DNA of 64,000 nucleotides from an uncultured Eubacteriales bacterium (GTDB taxonomy: Bacteria; Bacillota; Clostridia; Lachnospirales; Lachnospiraceae). Positions 18,010 through 26,175 of the stretch are shown here, piece after piece (position 1 is the first letter of the stretch; each line of letters opens with the position of its first letter). The notes beneath the pieces were generated by a model, which was given only the letters and a program-made list of their open reading frames with translations, did no database searches and was not told where the DNA came from. A program made the position numbers and the translations under genes. The stretch lies in NCBI GenBank assembly GCA_900317515.1, contig ONHA01000006.1, positions 27,518 to 91,517 of the forward strand, written 5' to 3'.

Positions 18010-18927
18010 ATGTACGAAGATGATAACAAAGGCCGGAAAAAGTGGATCATTATCCTGATCCTCGCCGTCATCGGGTTCGGTGTCAGCATCGGCTTTGTCG
18101 GCTGGTATCTCATGCAGCGAAGGGCTGAAAATGAAGCCATGGAGAAGCTGCGCGAGCAGGTCGTCACCGAGACCACGCCGACGCCGACGGCTGCGCCGGA
18201 GGCGGACAATTTCACGGAGCCGGAGTTCACCGGCGAACGCGAGGGCGAGGCGGCCGAGGTCCCGGAGGGCACGGCGGACAGTGTTAATCACTGGATCGAT
18301 TTTGCGACCTTGAAGAGCATCAATTCGGAACTCTACGCGTGGATCTACGTGCCGGACACCAACATCGACTATCCGGTCGCCCAGCACATGGATCCGAACG
18401 ACCAGAAATATTATCTGAATTATGATTTTTACGGCGGGGGCCGCTATGCGGGGTGCATTTTCAGCGAATACGGCACCGCTCTGGACTTCTCGGACCCGAT
18501 GACGATCCTCTACGGCCACAACATGCTGGACGGATCGATGTTCGGCGACCTGCACGCCTTCGGTGATCCGGAGTTCTTCAGCACACATCCGTACTTCTTT
18601 ATCTACACGGAGGATCGGATCCTCATCTATGAGGTGTTTGCAGCCTACCACTACGACAACCGCCACCTGCCTACATCGTTCAACTTCTTCGATCCGAATG
18701 TGCTTGCGCAGTATCTCTCGGAAATCCGGAATCTTCACACCACCGTGAAGAATATCCGGGAAGAAGCTTACGCGACGGCAGACGATAAGATTCTTACACT
18801 TTCCACCTGCATCTCGGGAGAGAGAGAGAAGCGCATGCTGGTCGCGGCAAAACAGGTCTTTGCGGGCGGCTACGACGAGGTGGAGGCCGCGGAGCAGGTG
18901 ATCGCAAGCCTTACGGGAGGTCAGTGA
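18010..18927 (+). CDS. srtB: Class B sortase
   Basis: A 305-residue transpeptidase with one N-terminal membrane helix (WIIILILAVIGFGVSIGFVG), a linker rich in Thr, Pro and Glu, and a C-terminal catalytic domain. The triad can be read: His170 in ILYGHNMLDG, Cys267 in LSTCISGEREKR and Arg272 in the same segment. The DTNIDYPVAQ and YLNYDFYGG motifs are class B features. The enzyme should cleave a sorting signal and attach the substrate to peptidoglycan or a pilus base. A probable substrate with an SPKTGE signal lies 2 kb downstream in the same direction (20882-21121). CAGGAG precedes the ATG. Confidence 0.93.
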   Translation: MYEDDNKGRKKWIIILILAVIGFGVSIGFVGWYLMQRRAENEAMEKLREQVVTETTPTPTAAPEADNFTEPEFTGEREGEAAEVPEGTADSVNHWIDFATLKSINSELYAWIYVPDTNIDYPVAQHMDPNDQKYYLNYDFYGGGRYAGCIFSEYGTALDFSDPMTILYGHNMLDGSMFGDLHAFGDPEFFSTHPYFFIYTEDRILIYEVFAAYHYDNRHLPTSFNFFDPNVLAQYLSEIRNLHTTVKNIREEAYATADDKILTLSTCISGEREKRMLVAAKQVFAGGYDEVEAAEQVIASLTGGQ

Positions 18928-18928
18928 C

Positions 18929-19564
18929 GTGAAAAAAGGTTGGAAATCATTTTACGCAAAGCATGTGAAATACACGCTATCGCGGATCATAGGCTGGACG
19001 GGCATCATCCTCTTCTGGTGGCTCTTCCTCATCATCGCAGTGCTCATACGCCTCGACGACCCGTCGGGGCCGGCGCTCTTCATCCAGGACCGGGTCGGTC
19101 AGTACGGCCGCGTCTACAAGATGTACAAATTCCGGACGATGAAGGTAGGTGCTGAGCACACAGGGACAGGCGTCTACTCGGACGACAATGATCCCCGGGT
19201 CACGAGACTGGGCAGATTCCTTCGGGCCGCAAGCCTTGACGAGCTTCCCCAGCTCATCAACCTCGCAAAGGGAGACATGGCCCTCATCGGCTTCCGAAGC
19301 CCGCTGACCTACCATCCGTGGCCCTGGTCGGAGTACACGAAGGAGCAGAAGAAGATGTTCCTCTTAAAGCCCGGCATCACCGGCTGGGCCCAGGTGCACG
19401 GCCGGCGGACCGTCGAATGGCACGACCGCATCCGCATGAACAACTGGTATGCAGACCACGTATCGTTCTTCCTTGACATAAGGATCTTCTTCATGACGAT
19501 CTTCAAGGTCATCGAGAACAAGGACAACGAAAACATCGGAGAGACCGTCAAAAAAGAAAAGTAA
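18929..19564 (+). CDS. Undecaprenyl-phosphate sugar-1-phosphate transferase (initiating glycosyltransferase)
   Basis: A 211-residue monotopic phosphoglycosyl transferase of the bacterial sugar transferase family, which starts a polysaccharide repeat by moving a sugar phosphate to undecaprenyl phosphate. One membrane segment (IIGWTGIILFWWLFLIIAVL) is followed by the signatures KMYKFRTM, SLDELPQLINLAKGDMALIG and PGITGWAQVHGR. The catalytic Asp-Glu pair is in the DELPQL motif. This is the short form without the extra N-terminal membrane domain of WcaJ/WbaP. The start is GTG at 18929, right after the sortase stop, with GGGAGG at 18915-18920. It probably initiates the glycan made by the locus at 22-50 kb. 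Confidence 0.92.
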   Translation: MKKGWKSFYAKHVKYTLSRIIGWTGIILFWWLFLIIAVLIRLDDPSGPALFIQDRVGQYGRVYKMYKFRTMKVGAEHTGTGVYSDDNDPRVTRLGRFLRAASLDELPQLINLAKGDMALIGFRSPLTYHPWPWSEYTKEQKKMFLLKPGITGWAQVHGRRTVEWHDRIRMNNWYADHVSFFLDIRIFFMTIFKVIENKDNENIGETVKKEK

Positions 19565-19570
19565 AAGACT

Positions 19571-20839
19571 ATGGCAAATGAAATCCACACACACAGGCGG
19601 CATCACCATCATCACCGAAGCTCGAGAAATCCGATGCTGGAGTCGGCCCACAGAGACCCGGCCACGCCGGAGGAGCTGAAAGAGCTGAACGAAGGTCTTA
19701 GAGAGGCGCTCACAGACGCATCTGAGGGCGATGCCGAAGGCGGCGAAAGGCACCATCGCTCTTCTCACAGAAGGAAGCATAGCCGGCGAAAAAAGATGAA
19801 GGGGAGTAAAATTGCCCTTATCGTTGTCGGCGCGCTTCTAGGAGTCGTGCTCATCGCTGCGGCAAGTTTCTTTGTGCTTCAGAGAATCGGCGCCGGCCGG
19901 CTCTCCCACAAGGAAGCACCCGCCGAATCCGCCGCCGAGAAGATGGCCGAGAAGACCGGAGAGAAGATCAGCTACGAGGAGGGCGTCATCACCTACAACG
20001 GGGCGAAATACCGCTACAACGAGGATCTGGTCACGGTACTTTTCATGGGCATTGACCGGTCGCTTCAGGAGGAGAACACCGTCGACAATGTGATCGGCAT
20101 GAACGGGCAGGCCGATACCCTGATCCTCGGGGTCGTCGACAACCGGCACAAGAAGATCACGCTGATCAACATCTCCCGCGATACGATTGCGCCGATCGCC
20201 CTCTACAACACGGACGGCCAGTACATGCGGCACGCGGACTCGCAGATCTGCCTTGCATTTGCGTTCGGCGATGGGCGGGAGAAGAGCTGCGAAAACGTTG
20301 TCGAGGCAGTGTCGAATTATTTTTATGGGATCCCGATCTCATCCTACGCAGCCATCGACTACGAGGGCATCGGCGTCCTGACGGACACGGTCGGCGGGGT
20401 TGAGGTGGCCATCACGGACGACTACTTCGCGGACACTGACCCTGAGATGGTGCCGGGCAACACGGTGACGCTGGACGGGTGGCAGGCCATGCGGTATGTA
20501 CGGTCCCGCGATGCCTACTCTGTCGAGGCAAACAACGGCCGCATGCAGCGGCAGAAGCAGTTTCTCCTGGGGCTCATCAGGCAGACTCTCGAGACAACCA
20601 AACAGAACTTCACGATGCCGCTGGCACTCTACAACTCCGTGAGTGACTACACAGTCACCGATCTCACCGCCCCGGACATCACGTATCTCGCGGCCACGGC
20701 CGTCCAGTACGGGTTTCAGGAGGAAAATCTCCGCGGAATCACCGGTGAGATAAGGGATGAGAATGAGCATGCAGCATTTTATGCGGATGAGAAGAAATTT
20801 TACGAATTGGTACTTGAAGTTTTTTATGAGAAAGAGTAA
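19571..20839 (+). CDS. LCP (LytR-CpsA-Psr) family cell-wall polymer ligase
   Basis: A 422-residue protein with a His/Arg/Lys-rich cytoplasmic head (HRRHHHHHRSSR at residues 8-19 and another basic patch near 57-75), one membrane helix (about 78-98), and an extracellular LCP domain. Domain signs are LFMGIDRS, GQADTLILGVVD, ITLINISRDT and the later WQAMRYVRSRD with the conserved arginines that bind the pyrophosphate of the lipid carrier. LCP enzymes transfer teichoic-acid-like or capsular polymers from undecaprenyl pyrophosphate to peptidoglycan. Position beside the initiating transferase fits attachment of the glycan made by this locus. The histidine run could bind metal, but nothing else supports that. 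Confidence 0.92.
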   Translation: MANEIHTHRRHHHHHRSSRNPMLESAHRDPATPEELKELNEGLREALTDASEGDAEGGERHHRSSHRRKHSRRKKMKGSKIALIVVGALLGVVLIAAASFFVLQRIGAGRLSHKEAPAESAAEKMAEKTGEKISYEEGVITYNGAKYRYNEDLVTVLFMGIDRSLQEENTVDNVIGMNGQADTLILGVVDNRHKKITLINISRDTIAPIALYNTDGQYMRHADSQICLAFAFGDGREKSCENVVEAVSNYFYGIPISSYAAIDYEGIGVLTDTVGGVEVAITDDYFADTDPEMVPGNTVTLDGWQAMRYVRSRDAYSVEANNGRMQRQKQFLLGLIRQTLETTKQNFTMPLALYNSVSDYTVTDLTAPDITYLAATAVQYGFQEENLRGITGEIRDENEHAAFYADEKKFYELVLEVFYEKE

Positions 20840-20881
20840 ACTATAATATATATAGGGATTTTTGCAGGGAGGTATTTATTT

Positions 20882-21121
20882 ATGAAAAAGAGAATGGCAG
20901 CGCTTATGATGGCAACGATGATGGTCGTGTTATCGGCTGTTCCGACATTCGCTTACGTAAAGAATCCTAAGTGGAGTCCAACCGGCTCCGTCATCACGGA
21001 GACACCTCCGCCCACCTCTCCGAAGACGGGCGAGAGTGATGCGCTTCTTTACGGTGTAGGCGCGGCAGCGGTCTGCGGAACGGTTATGGTGGTGTCCGGC
21101 AGGAAGCTCAAAAAGTCATAA
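20882..21121 (+). CDS. Small cell-wall-anchored protein with an SPKTGE sorting signal
   Basis: A 79-residue protein: signal peptide (MKKRMAALMMATMMVVLSAV, cleavage likely after PTFA), about 25 exposed residues rich in Pro, Ser and Thr, then SPKTGE, a hydrophobic segment (LLYGVGAAAVCGTVMVV) and a basic tail RKLKKS. This is a complete LPXTG-like sorting signal with Ser for Leu. After cleavage only a very short peptide would be linked to the wall. It is the obvious candidate substrate of the sortase at 18010-18927. GCAGGGAGGTATTT precedes the ATG, and a terminator follows. Confidence 0.85.
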   Translation: MKKRMAALMMATMMVVLSAVPTFAYVKNPKWSPTGSVITETPPPTSPKTGESDALLYGVGAAAVCGTVMVVSGRKLKKS

Positions 21122-21137
21122 TAACGTGTGCAAAAAG

Positions 21138-21169
21138 AAAGCCTTCCGAGAGGGAAGGCTTTTTTTTTG
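21138..21169. terminator. Bidirectional terminator between convergent units
   Basis: AAAGCCTTCC / GGAAGGCTTT with a GAGAG loop and a run of eight or more T on the plus strand. The A-rich flank on the other side gives a T-rich tail for the minus-strand gene as well, so it probably serves both convergent transcripts. Confidence 0.92.
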
Positions 21170-21173
21170 CATT

Positions 21174-22088
21174 TTATTCGGTGATGTGGACCACCAGGGA
21201 AACCGGCAGGGCAGAGAGTCCGGCATCGTTCGTGACCGTGTAGGTCAGGATGTAGGTTCCCGGCACCTCCGTATTCACCTCGCCTTCGCAGCGGACCTTG
21301 GCGCCGATGGAGGAGCCATTCGTGTCGATGACCCGTTTTACATTGCTGTACTTGCCCGTAAATGGATTAGAAGGCGAGCAGGTGACCTCCGCCGTGGTAA
21401 GCTCGATGAAGGGAAGGTCGATGACGGGGGAGACGGAAGTTCCTGCATAGGCGGTATCCCCGAACATGTTCGAGAGAGAGAAGTTGTAGGTGATATTTGT
21501 GATATCTGTCGGGTCGATCTCGACGGAGCTCACAAGCGAGTCTCCGATATTGTTGCCGTAGCCGTCGTCCGCGATAAAGCCCTCGGAAGTTACGACACGC
21601 GCGCCCATGCTCTCGAGCGTCGAGAGTGATACTTCCGGCATGGCAGCGGGAAGGGCGAGCATGGGACCGGAATAGTTCTCAAGCGTAAGCGGGCGGTCTG
21701 CCTTCACGGTTCCGCTGTCGGTCTTAACGGAATAGCTGATGACTTTGGCATTCTTGCTTGTGCCGGCCTTGATCTCCGCAAAGACGCCGGTTCGGATCTC
21801 CTCAGGTGTAAGAGTCCCGAAAGAGACTCCCTCAAGGAGATTGAGACTTCCGGTACCGTCGTAGACCAGCGTTTCGGGATCGAAGGAGAATCCGTCGGAA
21901 GACACCGGGGCGACTTCCTCCTCCGCATCTTCGCTTCCGGAATCGATTTCTGTCTCCTCAGTCGTCTTAAAACGCTCGAGAAGAGAAGGAATGAAAGCGG
22001 TGTAATCATCGGTGAGGAAAACCAGGCCGATGTTGATCACGGCGACTACTGCAATGACAACCTTCAGTATTTTTCGAAAGAGATTCAT
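21174..22088 (-). CDS. Membrane-anchored protein with a C-terminal Ig-like domain
   Basis: A 304-residue protein with an N-terminal membrane anchor (ILKVVIAVVAVINIGLVFL), an acidic linker (EETEIDSGSEDAEEEV) and an extracellular beta-rich region ending in EVPGTYILTYTVTNDAGLSA, typical of the last strands of HYR/DUF5011-type Ig-like domains. It is the only gene of the 15-57 kb region on the minus strand and faces a related protein gene (22254-23150) across a shared upstream region. Function unknown; adhesion or scaffolding of the surface glycan is a reasonable guess only. Confidence 0.72.
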   Translation of the reverse strand: MNLFRKILKVVIAVVAVINIGLVFLTDDYTAFIPSLLERFKTTEETEIDSGSEDAEEEVAPVSSDGFSFDPETLVYDGTGSLNLLEGVSFGTLTPEEIRTGVFAEIKAGTSKNAKVISYSVKTDSGTVKADRPLTLENYSGPMLALPAAMPEVSLSTLESMGARVVTSEGFIADDGYGNNIGDSLVSSVEIDPTDITNITYNFSLSNMFGDTAYAGTSVSPVIDLPFIELTTAEVTCSPSNPFTGKYSNVKRVIDTNGSSIGAKVRCEGEVNTEVPGTYILTYTVTNDAGLSALPVSLVVHITE

Positions 22089-22119
22089 AGTATCACCTTA
22101 TTCTGTACTTAATAGAAAG

Positions 22120-22148
22120 AGTATAGCATATCCGAAGAGAAAAGTTAA
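22120..22148 (-). promoter_or_regulatory. Promoter of the minus-strand Ig-like protein gene
   Basis: On the minus strand TTAACT (22148-22143), 17-base spacer, TATACT (22125-22120). It lies 32 bases upstream of the start codon. Confidence 0.65.
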
Positions 22149-22160
22149 GCAAAAGAGTGA

Positions 22161-22176
22161 TATTCTCCGGAGAATA
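22161..22176. promoter_or_regulatory. 16-bp perfect palindrome between divergent genes
   Basis: TATTCTCC followed by its exact inverse GGAGAATA, centred between the divergent Ig-like genes and just upstream of the minus-strand -35 box. The symmetry suggests a dimeric regulator's operator; no loop is available, so it is unlikely to be an RNA hairpin. Confidence 0.45.
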
Positions 22177-22253
22177 ACTACTATCATTTTTTAAAGATAT
22201 GTGCTATGATATGAGCTTAAGAGTTAAAACAAGGAAAGTCTGCGGAAGAGAAA

Positions 22254-23150
22254 ATGAGAAAAACACACATCGCGATCGTACTGATCTTTATCGCCTGCAT
22301 GGGCATCTACTTTTATTACAGATCAAGGCCGGAGGCTGTGGACGACCATATGGGACCCGAAATTCATATGGAGGAGACAACAATCAATGTCCCCTCGAAT
22401 GCCTCCGAGGCGGATATCCTCGCCGGGATCACGGCTGTGGATGCTATGGACGGCGATGTCACCGGCAACCTCTTCGTGGAGCAGCTCTCAAACTTCGTCG
22501 AGAAGGGCAGGAGGAATGCCACCATCGCGGCCATCGACAGCAGCAACCATGTGACAAAGACAATCAGAGAGGTGGTCTATACAGATTACCACTCGCCGCT
22601 CTTTGAGATGCGGTCGCCGCTCGTCTTTAATGTCGGCAGCGTATCACCCCTCGATTATCTGAACGCCTACGATCCAATCGACGGGGACGTCACGGACAAA
22701 ATCGTTATCTCCGATAAATTCAGCATATCCACGAGCACACCCGGCGAGTATCCGATGCTCTTCTCCGTGACCAACTCCGCCGGCGATGTCTCAGAACTGC
22801 CGGTCACTGTCTCGGTCAGGGATCCTTATGCGGAAAACAAGAGCAGCGGACCAACTGTCACACTCTCGACCGGCCTTATCAACGTCCCGGCGGGCGAAGG
22901 AGCTGATGTCTTCTCTTACGTACAATCGGTGCGCATGGGAAACATCACTTATACAAGGCGGGATGACGGAAATCTGCACACCGATGCCGACTGGGAGCGT
23001 CTTGAGATACCGGAGCAGCTCACCATGTACGACATGGCGGTGGAGGGCCCGATCGACTTCAATACGGTCGGCTCCTACGAACTGAAGCTTCACTTTACCG
23101 ATTTTGACGGCAATGACGGCTGGAACCGGATCATTGTGTTTGTATACTGA
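22254..23150 (+). CDS. Secreted or membrane-anchored protein with DUF5011-like Ig repeats
   Basis: A 298-residue protein with an N-terminal hydrophobic anchor (IAIVLIFIACMGIYFYY) and at least two Ig-like modules carrying the DUF5011 hallmark: AVDAMDGDVTGNL near residue 61 and AYDPIDGDVTDKI near 138, each preceding a beta-sandwich that ends in PGEYPMLFSVTNSAG or similar. These domains are usually structural spacers in surface proteins. The first tyrosine-kinase gene begins 13 bases after the stop, so this gene probably opens the glycan operon. It resembles the divergent minus-strand protein in layout. Confidence 0.75.
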   Translation: MRKTHIAIVLIFIACMGIYFYYRSRPEAVDDHMGPEIHMEETTINVPSNASEADILAGITAVDAMDGDVTGNLFVEQLSNFVEKGRRNATIAAIDSSNHVTKTIREVVYTDYHSPLFEMRSPLVFNVGSVSPLDYLNAYDPIDGDVTDKIVISDKFSISTSTPGEYPMLFSVTNSAGDVSELPVTVSVRDPYAENKSSGPTVTLSTGLINVPAGEGADVFSYVQSVRMGNITYTRRDDGNLHTDADWERLEIPEQLTMYDMAVEGPIDFNTVGSYELKLHFTDFDGNDGWNRIIVFVY

Positions 23151-23163
23151 CGGGGAAGAAAAA

Positions 23164-24582
23164 TTGGAAGAAAACAAAGAGCAACAAGCAATAAGCACCG
23201 GAATCGATCTCTACAGTATCGTCCGGGACGTTCTCAGAGAATGGTGGACGATCGGCCTCCTGGCCGTGTCCGTCTATCTCATGGTAAACATGTGGACGGA
23301 GATGAGCTACAAGCCGGAATATACAACGACCGCAGTTTTCTCGGTCACTGCCCGGGGCATGAACCAGACCCTCTATGAGCAGCTCAGCAGCGCCCAGTCG
23401 GTCGCCTCGAAGTTTAAGACGGTCCTTGAGAGCGACCTTTTCGACCGCAAGATGGAGGAGATCCTCGGTGAGAAGATCGAGGGGACAAAGACTGTGCGGC
23501 AGATTGAATCGACCAACCTTGTCATGATGTCGGTCACAGCCTCGTCTGCGATGGATTCCTATCGGCTCATGAGGGCCATAACGGATAACTACAGAGAATT
23601 ATCGGATTATGTCATAAAGGATGTATCGGTTGACTTTCTGCGCCGCCCGGCAGTGCCTCTCGGGGCTTCCAACCCTCCCGGAGGGAACGGAAATGCCAAA
23701 AGAGCCGCAGCAGCAGCAGCCCTTCTTCTGGCTGCCTACTACGCATTCTTCTCTTACATGAAGGACACCGTGAAGAACCGGCGGGAGGCCCGCAGCAAGC
23801 TGCTTGCCCAGCCGCTAGGTACCGTATGCCATGAGGCAAAGCGTTTCTGGCGCATCGGAAAACATAATGTGAAGGGACGGCTCATCACAAACCCGATCAT
23901 GAGCTTCCGTTTTGTCGAGACGACCCGCATGACAGCCTCCCGGATCGAGAACCGTATGCACCGGCGGGGCGTCAAGGTTCTCATCGTCAGCTCCGTTGCG
24001 GAAAATGAAGGAAAGTCCACCATCGCCTCCAATCTGGCCATCTCCCTGGCTCAGTCCGGCAAACGAACGCTGATCATCGACTGTGACTTCCGTAAGCCCT
24101 CCCTCATGAAGCTCTTCGAGATTCCAGAGGAAGAGGTGACGGATCTCACGGAGACGCTCCGCGGCAACGAGATTCCGGAAAATCTCATAAGGCCTGTCTG
24201 GGTGAACAACCTGTTCCTCATCAGCAACAACCACGCAACGAGCGATGTCGATACCATCGTGCGAAGCGGAGGACTCGGACGTATCATCGGCTTCTGCCGC
24301 AATCGATTTGACTATATCATCCTGGACATGCCACCCATCGGTGTTGCCCCGGAAGTGGAGATGTTCGCGGAGTACGCGGATGCCTCCCTTATCGTTGTGC
24401 GAGAAGATATGGTTCTCACAAGGGACATTAACTCGGTCATTACAGCTCTTAATAACACGAATGCCCCGGTACTCGGCACGGTCTTAAACGATGACCGGAG
24501 CGGCCAGGCATCCGGCAGCTATGGGTACGGTTATGGCTACAGCAGACAGTATGGAGGCTACTATGGAAAATCAAAAGCATGA
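23164..24582 (+). CDS. Wzz/BY-kinase-type chain-length and tyrosine autokinase protein (first of two)
   Basis: From a TTG at 23164 the product is 472 residues; an in-frame ATG at 23104 lies inside the previous gene and is disfavoured. It has a short N-terminal region, membrane helix (WWTIGLLAVSVYLMVNMW), a reduced extracellular loop, a second helix (about 195-213), then the kinase domain. Walker A' is LIIDCDFRKPSL and Walker B is YIILDMPP. The P-loop reads SSVAENEGKSTIA, where the usual PGEGKS has lost its Pro and first Gly. The tail is tyrosine-rich (YGYGYGYSRQYGGYYG), the autophosphorylation cluster. It should control polymer length with the Wzx/Wzy machinery. The changed P-loop may reduce activity. 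Confidence 0.82.
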   Translation: MEENKEQQAISTGIDLYSIVRDVLREWWTIGLLAVSVYLMVNMWTEMSYKPEYTTTAVFSVTARGMNQTLYEQLSSAQSVASKFKTVLESDLFDRKMEEILGEKIEGTKTVRQIESTNLVMMSVTASSAMDSYRLMRAITDNYRELSDYVIKDVSVDFLRRPAVPLGASNPPGGNGNAKRAAAAAALLLAAYYAFFSYMKDTVKNRREARSKLLAQPLGTVCHEAKRFWRIGKHNVKGRLITNPIMSFRFVETTRMTASRIENRMHRRGVKVLIVSSVAENEGKSTIASNLAISLAQSGKRTLIIDCDFRKPSLMKLFEIPEEEVTDLTETLRGNEIPENLIRPVWVNNLFLISNNHATSDVDTIVRSGGLGRIIGFCRNRFDYIILDMPPIGVAPEVEMFAEYADASLIVVREDMVLTRDINSVITALNNTNAPVLGTVLNDDRSGQASGSYGYGYGYSRQYGGYYGKSKA

Positions 24583-26131
24583 ATCCGAAACCGTGGCCGC
24601 ACGGGAAGCCTCCGGGACAAGGAGTATCGGCATCTCGGCTCCCCAACCGATCGCGATCCAGACACTGGCTCTTAACGCACTCAAGGGGTTTCGCAAGTTC
24701 TACTGGCTGTTTTTTCTTATTATCAGTGTCCTGAGTTCATACTTCTATATCAGGGCTGAACGGAGTTATGTGCCCTTATATCAGGCACATATGTCCTTTG
24801 CGGTCAACACCCAGTCGGCATACGGCTACTCTGAGTCCTATTATAATCAGGTGTCTGTTAAAAAGATCGGCAGCGTATTTCCCTATATCCTCGAGTCAGG
24901 CCTTGTACAGCAGAAGGTGCAGGAACGGATGAATATCCCTTCTTTGAACGCTTCGATCTCCTCGAGTGTTCTGGAGGAAAGCGCGGTCTTTACAATCAAT
25001 GTTGGCGGCAGTGATCCGGAACATATCTATGAGGTGCTTACCAACGTCGTCGACTGTTTCCCGGAGGTCGCCAGGTATGTCATCGGCAACATCCAATTGT
25101 CCGTTATCGATGACAGCGGTGTGCCGAAGACCCCTATCAATCCTCCGAATTTTAAGAGTCTGGCGAGACGCGGAGCTATGATGGGGGCGGCCATAAGCGC
25201 TCTTCTGCTCCTCTTATATGCGCTCTCCCGCAACACGGTTACCAGATCGGAGGATCTCGAGCGCTATATCTCCATGCCCTTCCTCGGCGGTATTCCCAAA
25301 ATCAGAGCCGGCATTGACCGGAGGACGGGAAAGAAGCTTTCCATCCTGCTCGACGAGAGGGGCAGCATGACGGCTCTCGGTGAGAGCCTGCGCATCATCC
25401 GGACCCGCTTCATGCGGCAGGCGGAAGAGCGAAATATGAAGAAGATCGTCATCACATCCACTGCGCCGGGTGAGGGTAAATCCACCATCGCGGTCAACTT
25501 TGCGGTGTCGCTGGCCCGCGAGGGCAAGAGTGTTATCCTGGTCGACGGCGACCTGCGGAATCCGACTGTCCGCACCGCAATGCATCTCACGGGCGGAACC
25601 GCCGGATTTGCGGATGTCCTGAACGGCACAGCGGAGCTCGGCGATGCCCTTGTCCCCTACAAGGATGAGAATATCATGGTACTCCCGGGCAGCCTTGATT
25701 CGGTGGACCCGGCAGGCCTGCTTGGCAACGAGCGCATGAAGGAGCTTTTTGCAGCGCTCGGCAAGGCAGCCGACTACCTGATCATCGACGCCCCGCCCTG
25801 CGGGATCCTCTCCGATGCGGCAATCATCGCCCGGGAGATGGACGGAGTTGTATTTGTCATTACCCAGGATCAGCAGCCGCTGCCGAGGATCCTCGATGCG
25901 ATCTCCGGGCTTGGGGATTCCCATGCCCAGATGGCGGGTTATATACTGAATCGTACACAGGTATTCCTTACGGGCAGCCGCTACGGCGCTTACGGTTATG
26001 GGTACGGATACGGTTACGGCTATGGTTATGGCGGCTACAGCTACGGGTCGTCCAAGAACTACGGTTACGGCTATGGAGACAAGATAATTCAATCTACAGC
26101 CGCTAAGGAACAGAATGACAAAGACATCTGA
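24563..26131 (+). CDS. Wzc/CpsD-like BY-kinase with chain-length domain (second of two)
   Basis: A 522-residue protein from ATG 24563, whose ribosome site GGAGG (24553-24557) lies inside the Tyr-Gly tail codons of the first kinase, so the genes overlap by 20 bases. Layout: membrane helix (WLFFLIISVLSSYFY), Wzz-type extracellular region, second helix (about 200-218), kinase domain with P-loop STAPGEGKSTIA, Walker A' VILVDGDLRNPT and Walker B YLIIDAPPCG. The C-terminus is a striking tyrosine cluster made of YG repeats. Unlike the first copy, the P-loop is canonical. Two tandem BY-kinases in one operon are unusual; one may be the active kinase and the other a partner or substrate. Confidence 0.88.
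   Translation: MENQKHESETVAAREASGTRSIGISAPQPIAIQTLALNALKGFRKFYWLFFLIISVLSSYFYIRAERSYVPLYQAHMSFAVNTQSAYGYSESYYNQVSVKKIGSVFPYILESGLVQQKVQERMNIPSLNASISSSVLEESAVFTINVGGSDPEHIYEVLTNVVDCFPEVARYVIGNIQLSVIDDSGVPKTPINPPNFKSLARRGAMMGAAISALLLLLYALSRNTVTRSEDLERYISMPFLGGIPKIRAGIDRRTGKKLSILLDERGSMTALGESLRIIRTRFMRQAEERNMKKIVITSTAPGEGKSTIAVNFAVSLAREGKSVILVDGDLRNPTVRTAMHLTGGTAGFADVLNGTAELGDALVPYKDENIMVLPGSLDSVDPAGLLGNERMKELFAALGKAADYLIIDAPPCGILSDAAIIAREMDGVVFVITQDQQPLPRILDAISGLGDSHAQMAGYILNRTQVFLTGSRYGAYGYGYGYGYGYGYGGYSYGSSKNYGYGYGDKIIQSTAAKEQNDKDI
25981..26077 (+). repeat. Hexanucleotide-type repeat coding a Tyr-Gly tail
   Basis: Imperfect tandem units of TACGGT/TATGGT/TACGGA type encode the YGYGYG tail of the second BY-kinase. 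A shorter version encodes the tail of the first kinase at 24526-24570. Such repeats can change length by slippage and so alter the number of phosphorylatable tyrosines. Confidence 0.75.
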
Positions 26132-26175
26132 AGGCGAAGCTTACCTTACTGAAACGAAAGTAAAAGGAGAGTAGT

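Noticed and set aside
25981-26077. Possible CRISPR-like or short tandem repeat array
   Set aside because: The repeat is in frame and codes for a Tyr-Gly tail shared by both kinases; there are no spacers.
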